Source: Acipenser ruthenus (taxonomy: Eukaryota; Chordata; Actinopteri; Acipenseriformes; Acipenseridae). Taken from it: a stretch of 64,000 bases of DNA. Below, piece by piece: positions 12,936-24,459 of this stretch. The translations under genes and the position numbers were made by a program. Location: contig NC_081189.1 of the NCBI RefSeq assembly GCF_902713425.1, positions 15,189,266 to 15,253,265 on the forward strand. Reading direction: 5' to 3'. The notes below the pieces were generated by a model. That model was not told where the DNA came from. It worked only from the letters and a program-made list of their open reading frames with translations, and did not search any database. Each line of letters opens with the position of its first letter. The stretch's first letter is position 1.

Positions 12936-13918
12936 TTCTGGATTTTTTTCAGAAGCTGTTGACCGCAGAAGCCTGTCCTTCTATATCATATTTTTTATAT
13001 TATGAGATACCTACTAATCTGTGCTTATCGGGCATATTGTCTTCTATGTCAATTGCATATGTTTACTCTCTCTGTCCCGGTTACTTGTAGTTGCTAGGGG
13101 CACTGCACATGCTCAGTGCTGTGGAAGGAAAGCATATTTACAAACAAAGGAAGTGTGTTTGGAGTCCTTGAAACTGACCCAGCTCCAAAAAAATAAACAA
13201 CCACACACACACACTTGAGCAGGCTCCTACTGTAGTACAACACATTGAATTACCTACATTCTATATAAGATTACCTTTAGGTCAAATTCTTGGTATCATT
13301 TTCTAGGTCAATAACCAGCGTATTGATGATTAGGATTTTGCATTACACACACTAAAATTAAAGGTATTTTTAAATTGGAAAAGCAGTAGCACTTTATAGA
13401 AACATGAATAACTTTGACAGGCAAATTAAATGCTATAACCTAGTTAGTTTAAAATGTGACCTACTATTTTAAACCTTCTATATTTGACACGTATGAATAT
13501 GGCATGTATCCAAAACATAAAAGCAATATTCCTCATGTGACCAAACATAGCTATACAATACTGATCCTTAACTGGAATTCAACTGACATTACTAGGATAA
13601 TTCAAATTCCAGTATATTAAATTAGAACCTGAATCATTTAGCTTGCTACAGTACAAGCTACATAGTTCAGTACCAAAATAAGTCTGTGTAACACTACCCA
13701 ACACAAATAGGTAGTGTTACACAATGAAGTTTATGCTAGATTAGTTTAATCAACTGGAGGGGTTAAACAGCAAAGAGTGATATTGCACAACACAGGACTG
13801 GGCAGTTAACCATTAAAGTTACATTAACTGTACATTTATAAAAAAAATTAATGGGTTAAGTGCATGCAATAATTTAACATTGAGAGTGAGAAACACACAA
13901 TAGTGTAGCTACTAAAAC
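12936..13918. other. Spacer between ccnb1 copy A and the CARD gene
   Basis: Tail-to-head spacer of about 1 kb between the polyadenylation signal of ccnb1 copy A and the start of the CARD gene; it must include the CARD gene promoter. There is a short CA repeat at about 13200-13215. No other feature was recognised. Confidence 0.45.
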
Positions 13919-13924
13919 TTTATT
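13919..13924 (-). terminator. Polyadenylation signal of ccnb1 copy A
   Basis: AATAAA on the minus strand, about 270 bases past the stop codon of copy A. The surrounding CTAATAAAGTTT resembles the equivalent signal of copy C (27275-27280). Confidence 0.5.
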
Positions 13925-14191
13925 AGAAAGCAGGATTAGTTAAAAAAAAGCAGCATTAGATTACATTAAGAACATTTACTACTGGAGAGGATAACAAGTA
14001 CATTTAGTAGGCCTCCAGCTTGGACTGGTATAAATACAAGATGGAGATTTACTGCATTTGAAATGGCTTATTTTATTACAGTTGAAAATGAGACTTCTGG
14101 AACCGATATTTGAATACCATGGATTACTCTGGTTAAAATTGTAAAAAAAGCACACAGTGCCAATATAATTAAAGATAAACTGTCTCAAACA

Positions 14192-17176
14192 TTAAGACAG
14201 TAGAGGTTTAGCTAGATCCTTGATTACTGCAGACTTCAGATGAGGAATCATGCTTATCTTCATTAGCTTCTGACTTGCATACTTGTTCCTCACAGCCTGG
14301 AAAAGAAAGAAAAGTTACCAAAGTCTAAAACTGCCAGTTACGCAATAAACCAATCCAAGTCAAAATTAGACCAAAAAGAAAAAAAAAAAAAAGTGCCAAA
14401 CGGATCACTGTAGCCAAGCAAATGTGTTGGGGCATTAGCACTGGAAATGAAACACATTGAGTGTTTTAAGCAGCATGCCAATACAGGTCAGGGTTTAACA
14501 AATTAGTGACCTGCAGAGGCACACAAGTTTAGAATACAAAAATCAAGCACGACATTTCATGCGAAAAACCTTACCATGTACTTTGTGAGTCCTTCGTTGA
14601 CCTTCACAACATTTTTAGCCATGTGCTGCATCACAGGAATCAAACAGCTCTCTGTATAGTTCATGTAATGCTGCAGAGTGGGTGTCTGGGGGGGGGGGGG
14701 GGGGGAAAGAGTTTCACAATTGTACAGGTTATAAAATGGACCAAAGTAGTGCAACGACCACTTATTGCCTTCAGGCAAAAAAAGTGGGGTGGGGGAAGAG
14801 ATTAAATTGGTTTAGAAAATATATAATTAATCCCAACCCAAGTTCCTGATATCCATATTGTTATAGCAGTTATAAAAGCTACAGTCTTGAATGTACTTAC
14901 CCATTCACCACAGTCTAGAACTTTCAATGTCAGTGCAAATGCTGCAGCAGCAATCTGGGATGGGGGATAGTGCACCATGTCATAGTCTGCCATTGTCAGC
15001 TCCATTAGATATTTAGCCAAGGTGTGCTGCTCTGCAGTTACCTATAAAAATAGTCAACCACAAAATGGGAGTTACCATTTGCCAAGTAAATACAATACTC
15101 TAATCAAAAAATGCACACCACATGGTATGAAGTAGACCACCAAGGGCTTAACTTTCCTCCAAGCAATTTAGGCAGACAGACCACTCACTTCTCCAATCTT
15201 GGAAGCTCTTCTCAGAAACTGCAGGGGAATTGGACGGCCAAAGCCAAAATGGAGCACCCTCAGGATCTTCATTTCCATCTCTCTGATCTGAGCCGTGGTG
15301 TAAGTGTGGTCGGTAACAAACGCAAAGTCTGCAATCTCTGGAGGATACATCTCTTCATATTTGGAGGCCAGCAACATAGCAGTCACACCAACAAGCTGCA
15401 GCATCTTCTTGGGCACTGGATTAGCCTGAAAATGGACAATGACATGTTAAGAGTTTGAGAGTAAAGTTAAAAAGGATATGCTAAAAACAACCTATTTTGT
15501 TTCCCCTCCCACTACAAAAATGTGACACTAACCAAGTGCAATATTTCACTTAATTACCAAAAACCATTTGGTGACCAGCAAGGGACAGCCTTCTTTCCCC
15601 CTGCCACCCCCAAGTGTTACCTGAAGAAAGCGATCAATTATTCCAACAGTCATATACATGGTCTCCTGAAGCAGCTGGAATTTCATCTGGACTTGCACAA
15701 GCCAGTCAATCAGTATAGTCCGCATGTTTCCAGTAACTTCTTGTCCCTGCAGGTACTTCGGCCTAACTGCTTGTTCCACCTATGCCAGAGAAGAGTTGTG
15801 TTAAAACAAATGTCTTATACAAGTCAACCACTTTGTTATATATATAAAAAAAACTACACACATCATCCCATACATGTTACTGACCTCAACCTGTCTTAGG
15901 TAGTTGTAGATGTCCTTCACATATTCACTGCAGAGCATTGGGTTCTCAGCATCATCTGAATCAACATCCTTGATATTCAGCAGCACATCTGAAAAGGCCT
16001 GGCACAAGTCCTCCTCAGGTGCACAGCCTGATATCTCCATTGGGGTTGGGGATGGAGGCTGGACCTGAACGCAAGCCAAGTTAAAAAAAAAAAAAAAAAT
16101 ATCTAGCTCAATATACTGTAGAATCCATCACGTCTGTTACAGAATTCACTTTTAAATTCAATATTTAGGTCAATCAATGCACTTTCAATTGCTTATCTAA
16201 CATTTTGGCAAGAATGCAAAGCAATTCAGTGAACCAGGAAGTTAAACATTTGACATTTACCATGTACCTTTACATTACTGCAGGCATTTTTACAACAACA
16301 AATGGTTTCCAACTACAAAACATGAGATTTACTTACCTTGGCGCACGCTTCACTGGTCTGCTTGGCTACAGTTCTCTTTGGCACCAGTGTTTCGGGGGCA
16401 TTTTCAGACTTGCTGGTTTTTTTCTTAACCGCTTTGGTAGCGGCAGGTTTTACATCCTGAAAAATGAAAGCCTTTGAGTTAATAGAATTTCAGCAAGTTG
16501 CAACACATATGTGATTGTATAGGGTACGACACAAATCGACATCCAGCTTGCACCAGGTATGGTTGTATCACATCAAATGCTATCACGGTCTTTACAATTA
16601 GTTCTGACCTACACTCTTATTCAGCATAGATGCAGGATGCCTAGGCGGTAGGTTACCAGCCGTCCATTTATAAAACACGTCTACAACAATTACCTTCTTA
16701 AGAGCTGGTTTTGCCACAGGCCCTTTATTTCCCAGGTCTCCCAGCACAGCCCTCGGCCTCAATCCAGGCTTCGAGGCGACAGCTCCTTTTCCTGCCAGAG
16801 CGGTCCTGTTTTCAGCATTCAGCTGGGAATTCTGCGGGTAACACGTCAATATCAAAACAGTAACAACACCTTATTTGGATACGATGATCTGCCCGTACCA
16901 AAAGCATCCAACAGTACGACTGCAGAGACCATTAATATGAAATGGGCTATTTTATTTTGCGCTTCGTTCAAACCACACTAAATTCCAACCCATGTTGTGC
17001 ATTAAAAAGTATGATCACAGTATATACATTGAATAATCAAAACAAAAGAGGGTCGGGTAAGGAAATAATAAAAATAATACATCCCACACACAAACTCTAC
17101 TTCTAAAACAGCAGTAAAAACGCATATGCATGCACTTATACGAAAACACACTTACTCTGGTCAAACGAAGCGCCAT
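14192..17176 (-). CDS. ccnb1: G2/mitotic cyclin B1, tandem copy A
   Basis: Nine exons (17176-17156, 16831-16694, 16456-16337, 16064-15885, 15779-15621, 15425-15189, 15041-14901, 14685-14575, 14296-14192) encode 403 residues. The start MALRLTR matches human cyclin B1 (MALRVTR). The family member activates CDK1 for entry into mitosis and is destroyed by APC/C. Visible parts: destruction box RAVLGDLGN (residues 34-42); a Lys/Pro-rich linker; the conserved [16 protein letters not shown] block; cyclin boxes at about 165-370 with [10 protein letters not shown] and [10 protein letters not shown]; a C-terminal helix. The hydrophobic patch reads MRTIL (172-176) instead of the usual MRAIL kept by both sister copies. 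The last exon matches copy C in length. The exon 8 acceptor is preceded by an 18-base C homopolymer. It is the most 3' of three head-to-tail copies, and its introns contain no transposon that I can see. Confidence 0.97.
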
Positions 17177-17271
17177 TTCAAATTATAAAACGCAAATAAA
17201 AGCCAAACTCTTTGAAAATATCCTACTCGCTGTCTATTAAACACGCTTTAAGTCAGCCTCCGCTCTGCTGG

Positions 17272-17334
17272 TTTAAATGTCCCGCTGCTCGAATCTCATT
17301 CGCTCGTCTTCAAGACAAGAACAACTTTGATTGG
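17272..17334 (-). promoter_or_regulatory. Proximal promoter of ccnb1 copy A (CHR, CCAAT)
   Basis: About 100 bases before the ATG lies TTTAAA (17272-17277), the CHR-like element that the human CCNB1 promoter also has as GTTTAAAT. GCGG sits 4 bases upstream of it in the sense direction, the CDE-CHR spacing. A 20-base block shared with copies B and C lies at 17287-17306, and a CCAAT box (ATTGG on the plus strand) at 17330-17334. CHR plus CCAAT (DREAM/MuvB and NF-Y) is the known logic of G2/M genes; the assignment here is by motif and by conservation among paralogs. Confidence 0.65.
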
Positions 17335-19027
17335 GTAATGGCTTTGACGTAACCCGACTAAAACTCTCTTTTCCTTCCCTCCTTTTCCGGTTTTCGGCTT
17401 TTCTAAGCAGCATAATTGAGGTATGACACCTACTGGGCTGCTTAGATACATGTTGCTGCTTTCTTCATTTTTTGTTAACAAGCGTGTCTTTCACATACTC
17501 TATTGATTCAAATTCACCCATACTCTATAGCTGTAATAACTACCTATAAATCATGAATAATGACAGAATTGATTATAGTTCTATAGTTCTGACATCAGAA
17601 ATTCACAATTCACCGAGGGCGCTAGTTTATAACCTCCAACACTTTCGGCTCTCATTTGTTTTCTTATTTTAATCAATGCATTATATATATAAAAAAATAG
17701 TAATACAATAATGTGATGTCACAGAACCCTTTGATGGAATTGCGTTCTTAGTAATTCTGAAAACATACAGTGTCTCATCATCCATTATGCCATCCGGTAC
17801 CCAGGTATTTATATGTAATAGTCTAACTACCCATTAAAATTTAGCATTTTACATATGTCATGCAGAAATACACCAGAGACACTAGCTTGATTTTCATAAC
17901 CTTGGTACACAAAGATCTAGACCAGGGCTGTATTTAAATCTGTTGCTGTTTAGATCAATTGAATAAATTGCCTTTATAGCTTTTGAAAATGTAGTGAAGT
18001 ATTTTATTTGGCTACTGTCACACCACAGGCCATCCAAATGATCCACACGTTGACATTAAAACCCACAGAGCTGCAATAATCATTGTACAACCTGCAAAAT
18101 AAAACTTCTATCCAAGATCACGGCTTGTCATGATCAGCATATGATTGTATGTACATGCCATTTATTGATGGGTTTCTAATGCAAGTTGTAAATTATATAA
18201 CTAAATTAATCAATGTTGTTTTCTTTTATCGATTTAAAATGTAATTTCAACAATTTAGGTCAGATTAATCATTGTTCATATGGAGCAAATAGTCTGGACC
18301 ATCATTCCTGTTGATGAAACATGGGACCTCTACAGCAGCTCACAAATAATCACCACCCTGCAGCTCAGCAACAATTCTGAAAGTCAGCGACTGGACTATC
18401 GGGCGCTTCTTCACATTTCAAAATGCATTTTCAATTCAGCAGAATACACATTCCACCTGTATAGAAATGTTATTGTGTACACCACATTTTCCCCCAGAAA
18501 CACACATTAATAAAAATAAATCCATGAAAAACACTTTCTTGGGAGTGGCTGATGGCATTATGTACAGATAAGACACAAATGTCAGAGTGTATTACAGCAT
18601 TTAGCACAGCATGTGTTAACTGGATAAGAAAGCAGACTGCTTTGTGGCACAAGATTACAAAAGAGGGTCACCTGTGAGGCAAGACATTGACACCATAGTT
18701 AAACAATATTTTGGGGAAAGAAATGTCATGTAATTAAACACTGTCCCAAACAGAATGCCCATCAGGACAGTAAGTGTAAGACATACTACAGCAAAAGTAA
18801 GCAAGTTCTGTCCAAGCAAAACATCCCAGTTAATAGGGATCCCTACAGTAGATCTCAGCTGATCAAGTTTATTGTAGATAGGAGAGCCATTGAAGGGTAG
18901 TCAGATAGAGTTCAAGGCATACAACTATCGCGTTGGTCAGACAAAACATCTGGTTCTCAGATTGATTCTGCAACGGAACCAAACAAGAGGTTTAGATAAG
19001 TAACAATACTGCAGATTTAATTCAAAG
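17335..19027. other. Spacer between ccnb1 copies A and B
   Basis: About 1.7 kb between the promoter of copy A and the 3' end of copy B. Nothing recognisable was found: no third-party gene, no clear transposon. The open frame at 18280-18510 has no support. Confidence 0.45.
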
Positions 19028-19033
19028 TTTATT
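19028..19033 (-). terminator. Polyadenylation signal of ccnb1 copy B
   Basis: AATAAA on the minus strand (TATAAATAAAC), about 300 bases past the stop codon of copy B, at a similar distance to those of copies A and C. Confidence 0.4.
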
Positions 19034-19333
19034 TATATATTAAAAACAATTTAAAAAGTACATCATTTACAAAGACAAGGTATATTACAATAACTTATAT
19101 GGCCTTAATATTGCAATTAAAACAAAGTCCGTTTGACTTTTGCAGCAAGTGCTGTAGTTTCATGAATACCTTACCTATACTAAAAATCGTAATAGCCAAA
19201 ATTTTATAAAATTAAATAAGAAACCAGTAAAATGAGCTAGAACTACTGGGTTTTTTTTGTTAAATATTTCTTCACAAGTGCAGATATAGTAAAATTTGTT
19301 TTAGTTTTAAAAACACGATTACAATAGCATAGG

Positions 19334-22300
19334 TTAAACAGTGTCGCAAGACAACAGTGGTTGAGCCAGATTCTTGATTACAGCAGACCGCAGCTGTGGA
19401 ATTGTGCTGATCTTCATTAGCTTCTGGCCAGCATACTTGTTCTTAACAGCCTGGGGGAAAAAAAAAAAAAAAAAAAATTAATAAAAATAGTAGCAAAGAG
19501 AGGAAGCACACTGACAGGGGGTCTAGGATTACATTGCAGAATTAGAACTTTAGCATACAAAATATTTATTTTGAGAAAATGCAATAGGGCAGTGGCTGGG
19601 CGATAACCAGCGACAACATACCGACTAAACATCTTAACCACTGCACAAGAGCCAGGCTTTAACCTACTCACTGTCAGGGATCAGAATCTGTAGAGTAGAG
19701 ACTATAGTTAAGCCCCACCCCAAAAACCCCTACCACACACCTACCATGTACTTGGTGAGTCCTTCATTGACCTTCACAACATTTTTAGCTATGTGCTGCA
19801 TCACAGGAATCAGAGAACGCTCTGTGTAGTTCATGTAATGCTGCAGAGTGGGTGTCTGGGGAGGGGAGAAAGACTTCAGGCATAAAGTCTGTATCCAATA
19901 TGAACTGGTAAAATAGTTATGCAAGCTAACCCCTGAATAGCAAAAGTGCCATGGTCTTCAGAGCTAGCCTACTGGGATCCTTTAAGAAAGCTAAAACTAT
20001 TTTTACCAATCAGCTACTAGGTGAGCCCAAGTGGCCCCTCATTCCCTATTGGAGTCTTATGTTCTTACCCATTCACCAAAGTCAAGAACCTTCAAGGCAA
20101 GGGCAAATGCTGCTGCAGCTATCTGGGATGGGGGATAGTGCACCATGTCATAATCCACCATAGTCAGCTCCATCAGATATTTGGCTAAGGTGTGCTGCTC
20201 AGCATTTGCCTAAAAAGGAAAGGCTAACATTAGACAGATTTGTCACATGCAATTACTGCACAATACCATTTCTTGACAGTACAGCTTCAAGTAAAAGCTA
20301 TCTAAACCCACCCCCCCCCCCAAAAAAAAAAAAAAAAAAAAAAAAAATACAGACTAAACCGTCAGAATAGTCTACCTGTAAAACATTAGATCAGCACTGC
20401 ATGAAGTTCAGGTGTGACATCTACCACCAAACAGAAGTAAACCAATCTGGCTTATCTAAAGGAAGCTCTAGCTCCAATGGGCTCTGGAGGATTTCGGTAG
20501 CCACCAATATATGACCTCCACTCACCTCTCCAATCTTAGAAGCCCTCCGCAAAAACTGCAGAGCAATAGGACACCCAAAGCTAAACTGGAGCACCCTCAG
20601 TATCTTCATTTCAATAGCTCTGATCTGCACTGTACTGCAGGAGTGGTCAGTAATAAAAGCAAAGTCTGCAATCTCTGGAGGATACATCTCTTCATATTTG
20701 GAGGCAAGAAACATGGCAGTCACACCAACAAGCTGCAGCATCTTCTTGGGCACTGGATTAACCTTAAGAAAAAAAAAATTAAAGAGGCCAACATTGACAG
20801 CATCTGTAGAACGCTTTTTTTCCCCCTGGACACTTATCACTCTTCCTTAAATGGGCTTTACTTGCTCTTATCTGCCCCCTATTTTACTGCATTTAATCCC
20901 ACACTTTAGAGTACTGTAATCTGTCAAGTGTTATTTAATCTGTAGTATTTTGTATTTAATTATATCCAGATGCAACTATTACTGACACTTATCTGCTCCA
21001 TTATTGAATTGTATTTTGTCATACTTGTACTTGCTAGAACCAAAGTCATTGTATTTATCTTGCTCTTAATTGTATTACTACTTTTACTGTGATTCTTGAA
21101 ATGTATTTGTTTACGACTAAGTCGCCCTGGATAAGGGCGTCCAAGAAATAAATATATATTACACAGGTTATTGAGGATATCCTGGGACATCTGTAGCAGG
21201 AAAAAGTACACACATCCTTCTCACCTGAAGGAAGCGATCAATTATTCCAACAGTCATATACATGGTCTCCTGAAGCAGTCTGAATTTCATCTGAACCTGC
21301 ACTAGCCAGTCAATCAGTATAGCACGCATATTCCCAGTGACTTCCTGTCCCTCCAGGAACTTTGGCCTAACTGCTTGCACTACCTTTAGAATAGAGGAGA
21401 AAGCGTTACATTTCAGCAATTGCAGAACCACCAGATTTCAACTCAGGACCACATGGAGAACCCCAAACTCCATACTGACCTCAAGCTGTCCTAGGTAGTT
21501 GTAGATGTCCTTCACATATTGACTGCAGAGCATTGGGTCCTCAGCATCATCGGAATCAACATCCTTGATATTCAGCAGCACATCTGAAAAGGCCTGGCAC
21601 AAGTCATCTTCAGGTGCACAGCCTGATGTCTCCATTGGGGAAGAATGCTGGATCTGCAACTTAATGATCATGAGTAAAATGTAAAAAAAAAAAAAAAAAA
21701 AAACACAACCACACACCAACCCAAACAACCCACACCCCCCCTCACCTGTAAGCACTCTTCACTGGTCTGTTTGGTTGCAGTCCTCTTTGGCACCTGCACA
21801 CCAGGGGCATTTTCAATCATGCTGGATTTCCTCAAAACCATTTTAGTGGTGACTGGTTTTAATACATGCAAAATTGAGGCGGTTTCCTAGAGTGTAAGAG
21901 TAATGTCAGGATTAAATTTTTTTTTTTTTTTTTTTCGTTACAGTTACCTTGCAAGCCCCTCAGACGTAGATTTACCTTCACCAGAGCTGGTGCTGTCACA
22001 ACCCCATTATTTTCCAGCTCTCCTAGCACAGCCCTGGGCCTCAGTCCAGGCTTAGAGGCCACAGCCAGAGCAGTCCTGTTTTCAGCATTTAGCTGGGAAT
22101 TCTGAGAAAGAAAGCCCATTTAGTTAATTGCAGTCATATAAAAATGACTTGCACAGTACTTCGATTGTAGCCAACAAGGAGGAAACTTCCACATAAATGG
22201 CTACTCTTTATTTAATATAAAATCAAATATAAAATTAAATTGTTAAGTGCATTAAAAACAGCAATTTCCTAAATGAGAGAAAAAAAAAGTTAATATTGAT

Positions 22301-22701
22301 TGGGTAAATTGGGATTACTGTACAGTTTGAAGAGGCTACTTTTGTCAGATTTCCTCCAAACATACCAAAAACCCATCTTTCCAGCAGTGACAAACTAAGC
22401 TTTCCAAGTAATCCAGAGTTTAGCTTCGTTTCCACGCTTAAGAGGAAAGCATATGTACAACTGCCATCTACAGAAAGATATTTTCAGGCAAACAATTTCC
22501 AAGCATCTTTAACACCAGGCAGTAAAAAGACAAGTCAACACACACCAGTGTGTTAAATACACACTAATGTTACAGAAGTGCTAGTTTACAACGTAATTAA
22601 ATAGATACACATATAAAAAAGAGCAAAATATACACAGGGACTGAAATATCAGTATTGTACCTCAAAAAAAGAACACTTACCCTGGTCAAACGAAGAGCCA
22701 T
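19334..22701 (-). CDS. ccnb1: G2/mitotic cyclin B1, tandem copy B (most diverged)
   Basis: Nine exons (22701-22681, 22101-21976, 21886-21746, 21653-21480, 21383-21225, 20762-20526, 20209-20069, 19855-19745, 19450-19334) encode 408 residues, all in phase. Destruction box RAVLGELEN (residues 30-38) and MRAIL (173-177) are present. The cyclin core is intact but carries many changes absent from A and [19 protein letters not shown] for [17 protein letters not shown], and [14 protein letters not shown] for [14 protein letters not shown], so an Arg shared with human cyclin B1 (GRPLPL) becomes Cys. VVQAV replaces VEQAV at the start of exon 5, and the C-terminus is four residues longer (LLSCDTV). Exon 3 is longer (47 codons against 40 and 37) and unlike the others. 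There are no broken frames, so it is probably a functional, faster-evolving paralog. Intron 5 holds an L2 3' end. Confidence 0.96.
20824..21160 (+). mobile_element. L2-type LINE, 3' untranslated end
   Basis: The stretch from about 20824 (CTGGACACTTATCAC) to 21160 matches the 3' part of the LINE at 28897-29757 nearly throughout, including CTGCCCCCTATTTTACTGC and the terminal TAAGTCGCCCTGGATAAGGG followed by AAATAAAT. It is a 5'-truncated copy without coding sequence, in intron 5 of ccnb1 copy B and antisense to the gene. Confidence 0.8.
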
Positions 22702-22777
22702 ACAAACGTATACAAGCTTGCCGGGAAACAAAAATGTTTTCTCTAAACGCACATTGACGCACTCTGACAGCTGCGGG

Positions 22778-22840
22778 TTTAAATACCCTGATACTCGAAT
22801 CTCATTTGCTCGTTGTTATTTGACGACACAATCATAGATT
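22778..22840 (-). promoter_or_regulatory. Proximal promoter of ccnb1 copy B (CHR kept, CCAAT lost)
   Basis: TTTAAA at 22778-22783 and the conserved block at 22793-22812 (ACTCGAATCTCATTTGCTCG) keep the same 9-base spacing as in copies A and C. At the place where A and C have GATTGG (CCAAT on the minus strand), copy B reads GATTTC (about 22837-22842). No other CCAAT is seen nearby. Confidence 0.6.
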
Positions 22841-22842
22841 TC

Positions 22843-24438
22843 CTTTTCTAATCGTTTGTTACAGAATTGCAAAATTGCTCCTAAACGGTCATTATTTTAC
22901 ATTTACAATGGAGTGTTGGAGGTTTTGATTGATATTTATTTTGTGGCTGTTACTACCTGATTACAAAAAGCGAAGTAAGCGTCACTTAAACCTCGCAAAT
23001 GCTTATTAAAACTACTTGATTAACGCACGAAGCGAAAACTTTGCAACTGTAATCCAAATAAAATTCTAACAATATTTTTTGTACCCAAATTGTGCTTCTA
23101 TTTTGTATTTATCAGAAAATATAATTTGTTACAGATTTGACTGTATCATCATCATCATCTTCTTCTTCTTCTTCTTCTTCTTCTTCTTCTTCTTCTTCTT
23201 CTTCTTCTTCTTCTTCTTCTTCTTCTTCTTCTTCTCAGTAGTACACGTTTACAGTCCTATATATTCTATATTAGAACTCCCTGAGTTTATAGTTTTATTG
23301 TGTACAGCTGTAAGATTATAAGGTTTATTATGTACAGGTCGAGTGGGATTATTAACTAATTTCCCCACAGCACACAAACCGACAGTTTAATAAAAATGAC
23401 GACCAGATTTCAAAATATTACTGATGAAGACAGAAACGTGTTCGTTGAAAATCAGGAAAATGCTGCCACAAGAAAAAAGTTTTTGAAATGAATGCATTCC
23501 TTATGTAATCAGTAGCCGTCGTTTGCAGCCCTATAGTGTATAATTCGGAGTTTACCGGCTTATTCTGCACACTTTGGTGTAGTTTATTCCTCATATTAGT
23601 ATTATCATTATCACACCACAGATATAATGTTTATTTATGTGTATATTTATGAGGGTGAGACCCTCACTGTAATATTGAATAGCCTGTTATTGTGATTGTT
23701 ATTCTAAAGGCGACAGAGCCGTGAGTTTGTTATGTATTGTGCATGCTGTTGATCAAGTGTGTTTGATATATGACGGTGTATTGCTTTAATTAGATTAGGG
23801 CGCTTCCATTAATGAAGTTACCGTAGCTATACATGTGGAACAAGTGTTTTGTTATTGACTTTTTTCGGTAATCTTCCACTAGACGGGAAGTTATTTTTCA
23901 GTCTTTACTGATTATAGTTAACGACTAAAGAATAATAATGACAATGATAATAAGTAAGCATTATAATAGTTTAACGATCGTTTGTAAACAAAGACGGTAT
24001 ACGTGCAGGTTAAACAAATACATACACATGAGAAGAAACATGTTTAACGTAAAATATATTAATGTTTTATTGTAAAAGTATGAATGTTAAATAATTTATT
24101 TTTGTATAAAATCATCCCAGGTGCAAATGTTGAATTGAATAATTAAGCCTGTTAGGAGTAGGCGGGGCTGGGGATTATATAATGCCGTGTCTTTCCTTGG
24201 AGCGAGAAAGAGAGGATTATTAGGTGCATCATGATCTTGTGTGTTGAATGTCAGTTTTCCATCCACGACAAATTCTAGCGAGCCAAAGGGAATTCCCCGT
24301 GACGTTTCGTGATGTCATAGCCTAATTTGCATGTGTCGCTACATTGTCAGGTTATTCGCAAGAAATATACTCGCTAGATGATTTTCCATACATTTTTTTA
24401 CTCGCTCGCTAGTGTAGCATATTCGAGTTAAGCGCTAA
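22843..24438. other. Spacer upstream of ccnb1 copy B
   Basis: Intergenic DNA between the copy B promoter and the DIRS-like fossil. It contains the TTC microsatellite at 23147-23235. No gene was recognised. The Phe-rich open frame at 23079-23321 is a translation of that microsatellite. Confidence 0.5.
23147..23235 (+). repeat. Trinucleotide microsatellite (ATC)n(TTC)n
   Basis: A few ATC units run into about 25 perfect TTC/TCT units with no interruption, which suggests a young and length-variable locus. On the minus strand it is a GAA repeat, a purine tract able to form triplex DNA. Confidence 0.95.
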
Positions 24439-24459
24439 AAAAAAAAAAAAAAAAAAATT

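Noticed and set aside
15111-15458. Plus-strand 115-codon open frame (and 15522-15899, 20511-20909)
   Set aside because: Antisense shadows of ccnb1 exons; the minus-strand frames match cyclin B1 exactly.
23147-23235. CRISPR-like periodicity
   Set aside because: Pure trinucleotide repeat in a vertebrate genome; no spacer structure.
23079-23321. Phe-rich open frame
   Set aside because: Translation of the TTC microsatellite.
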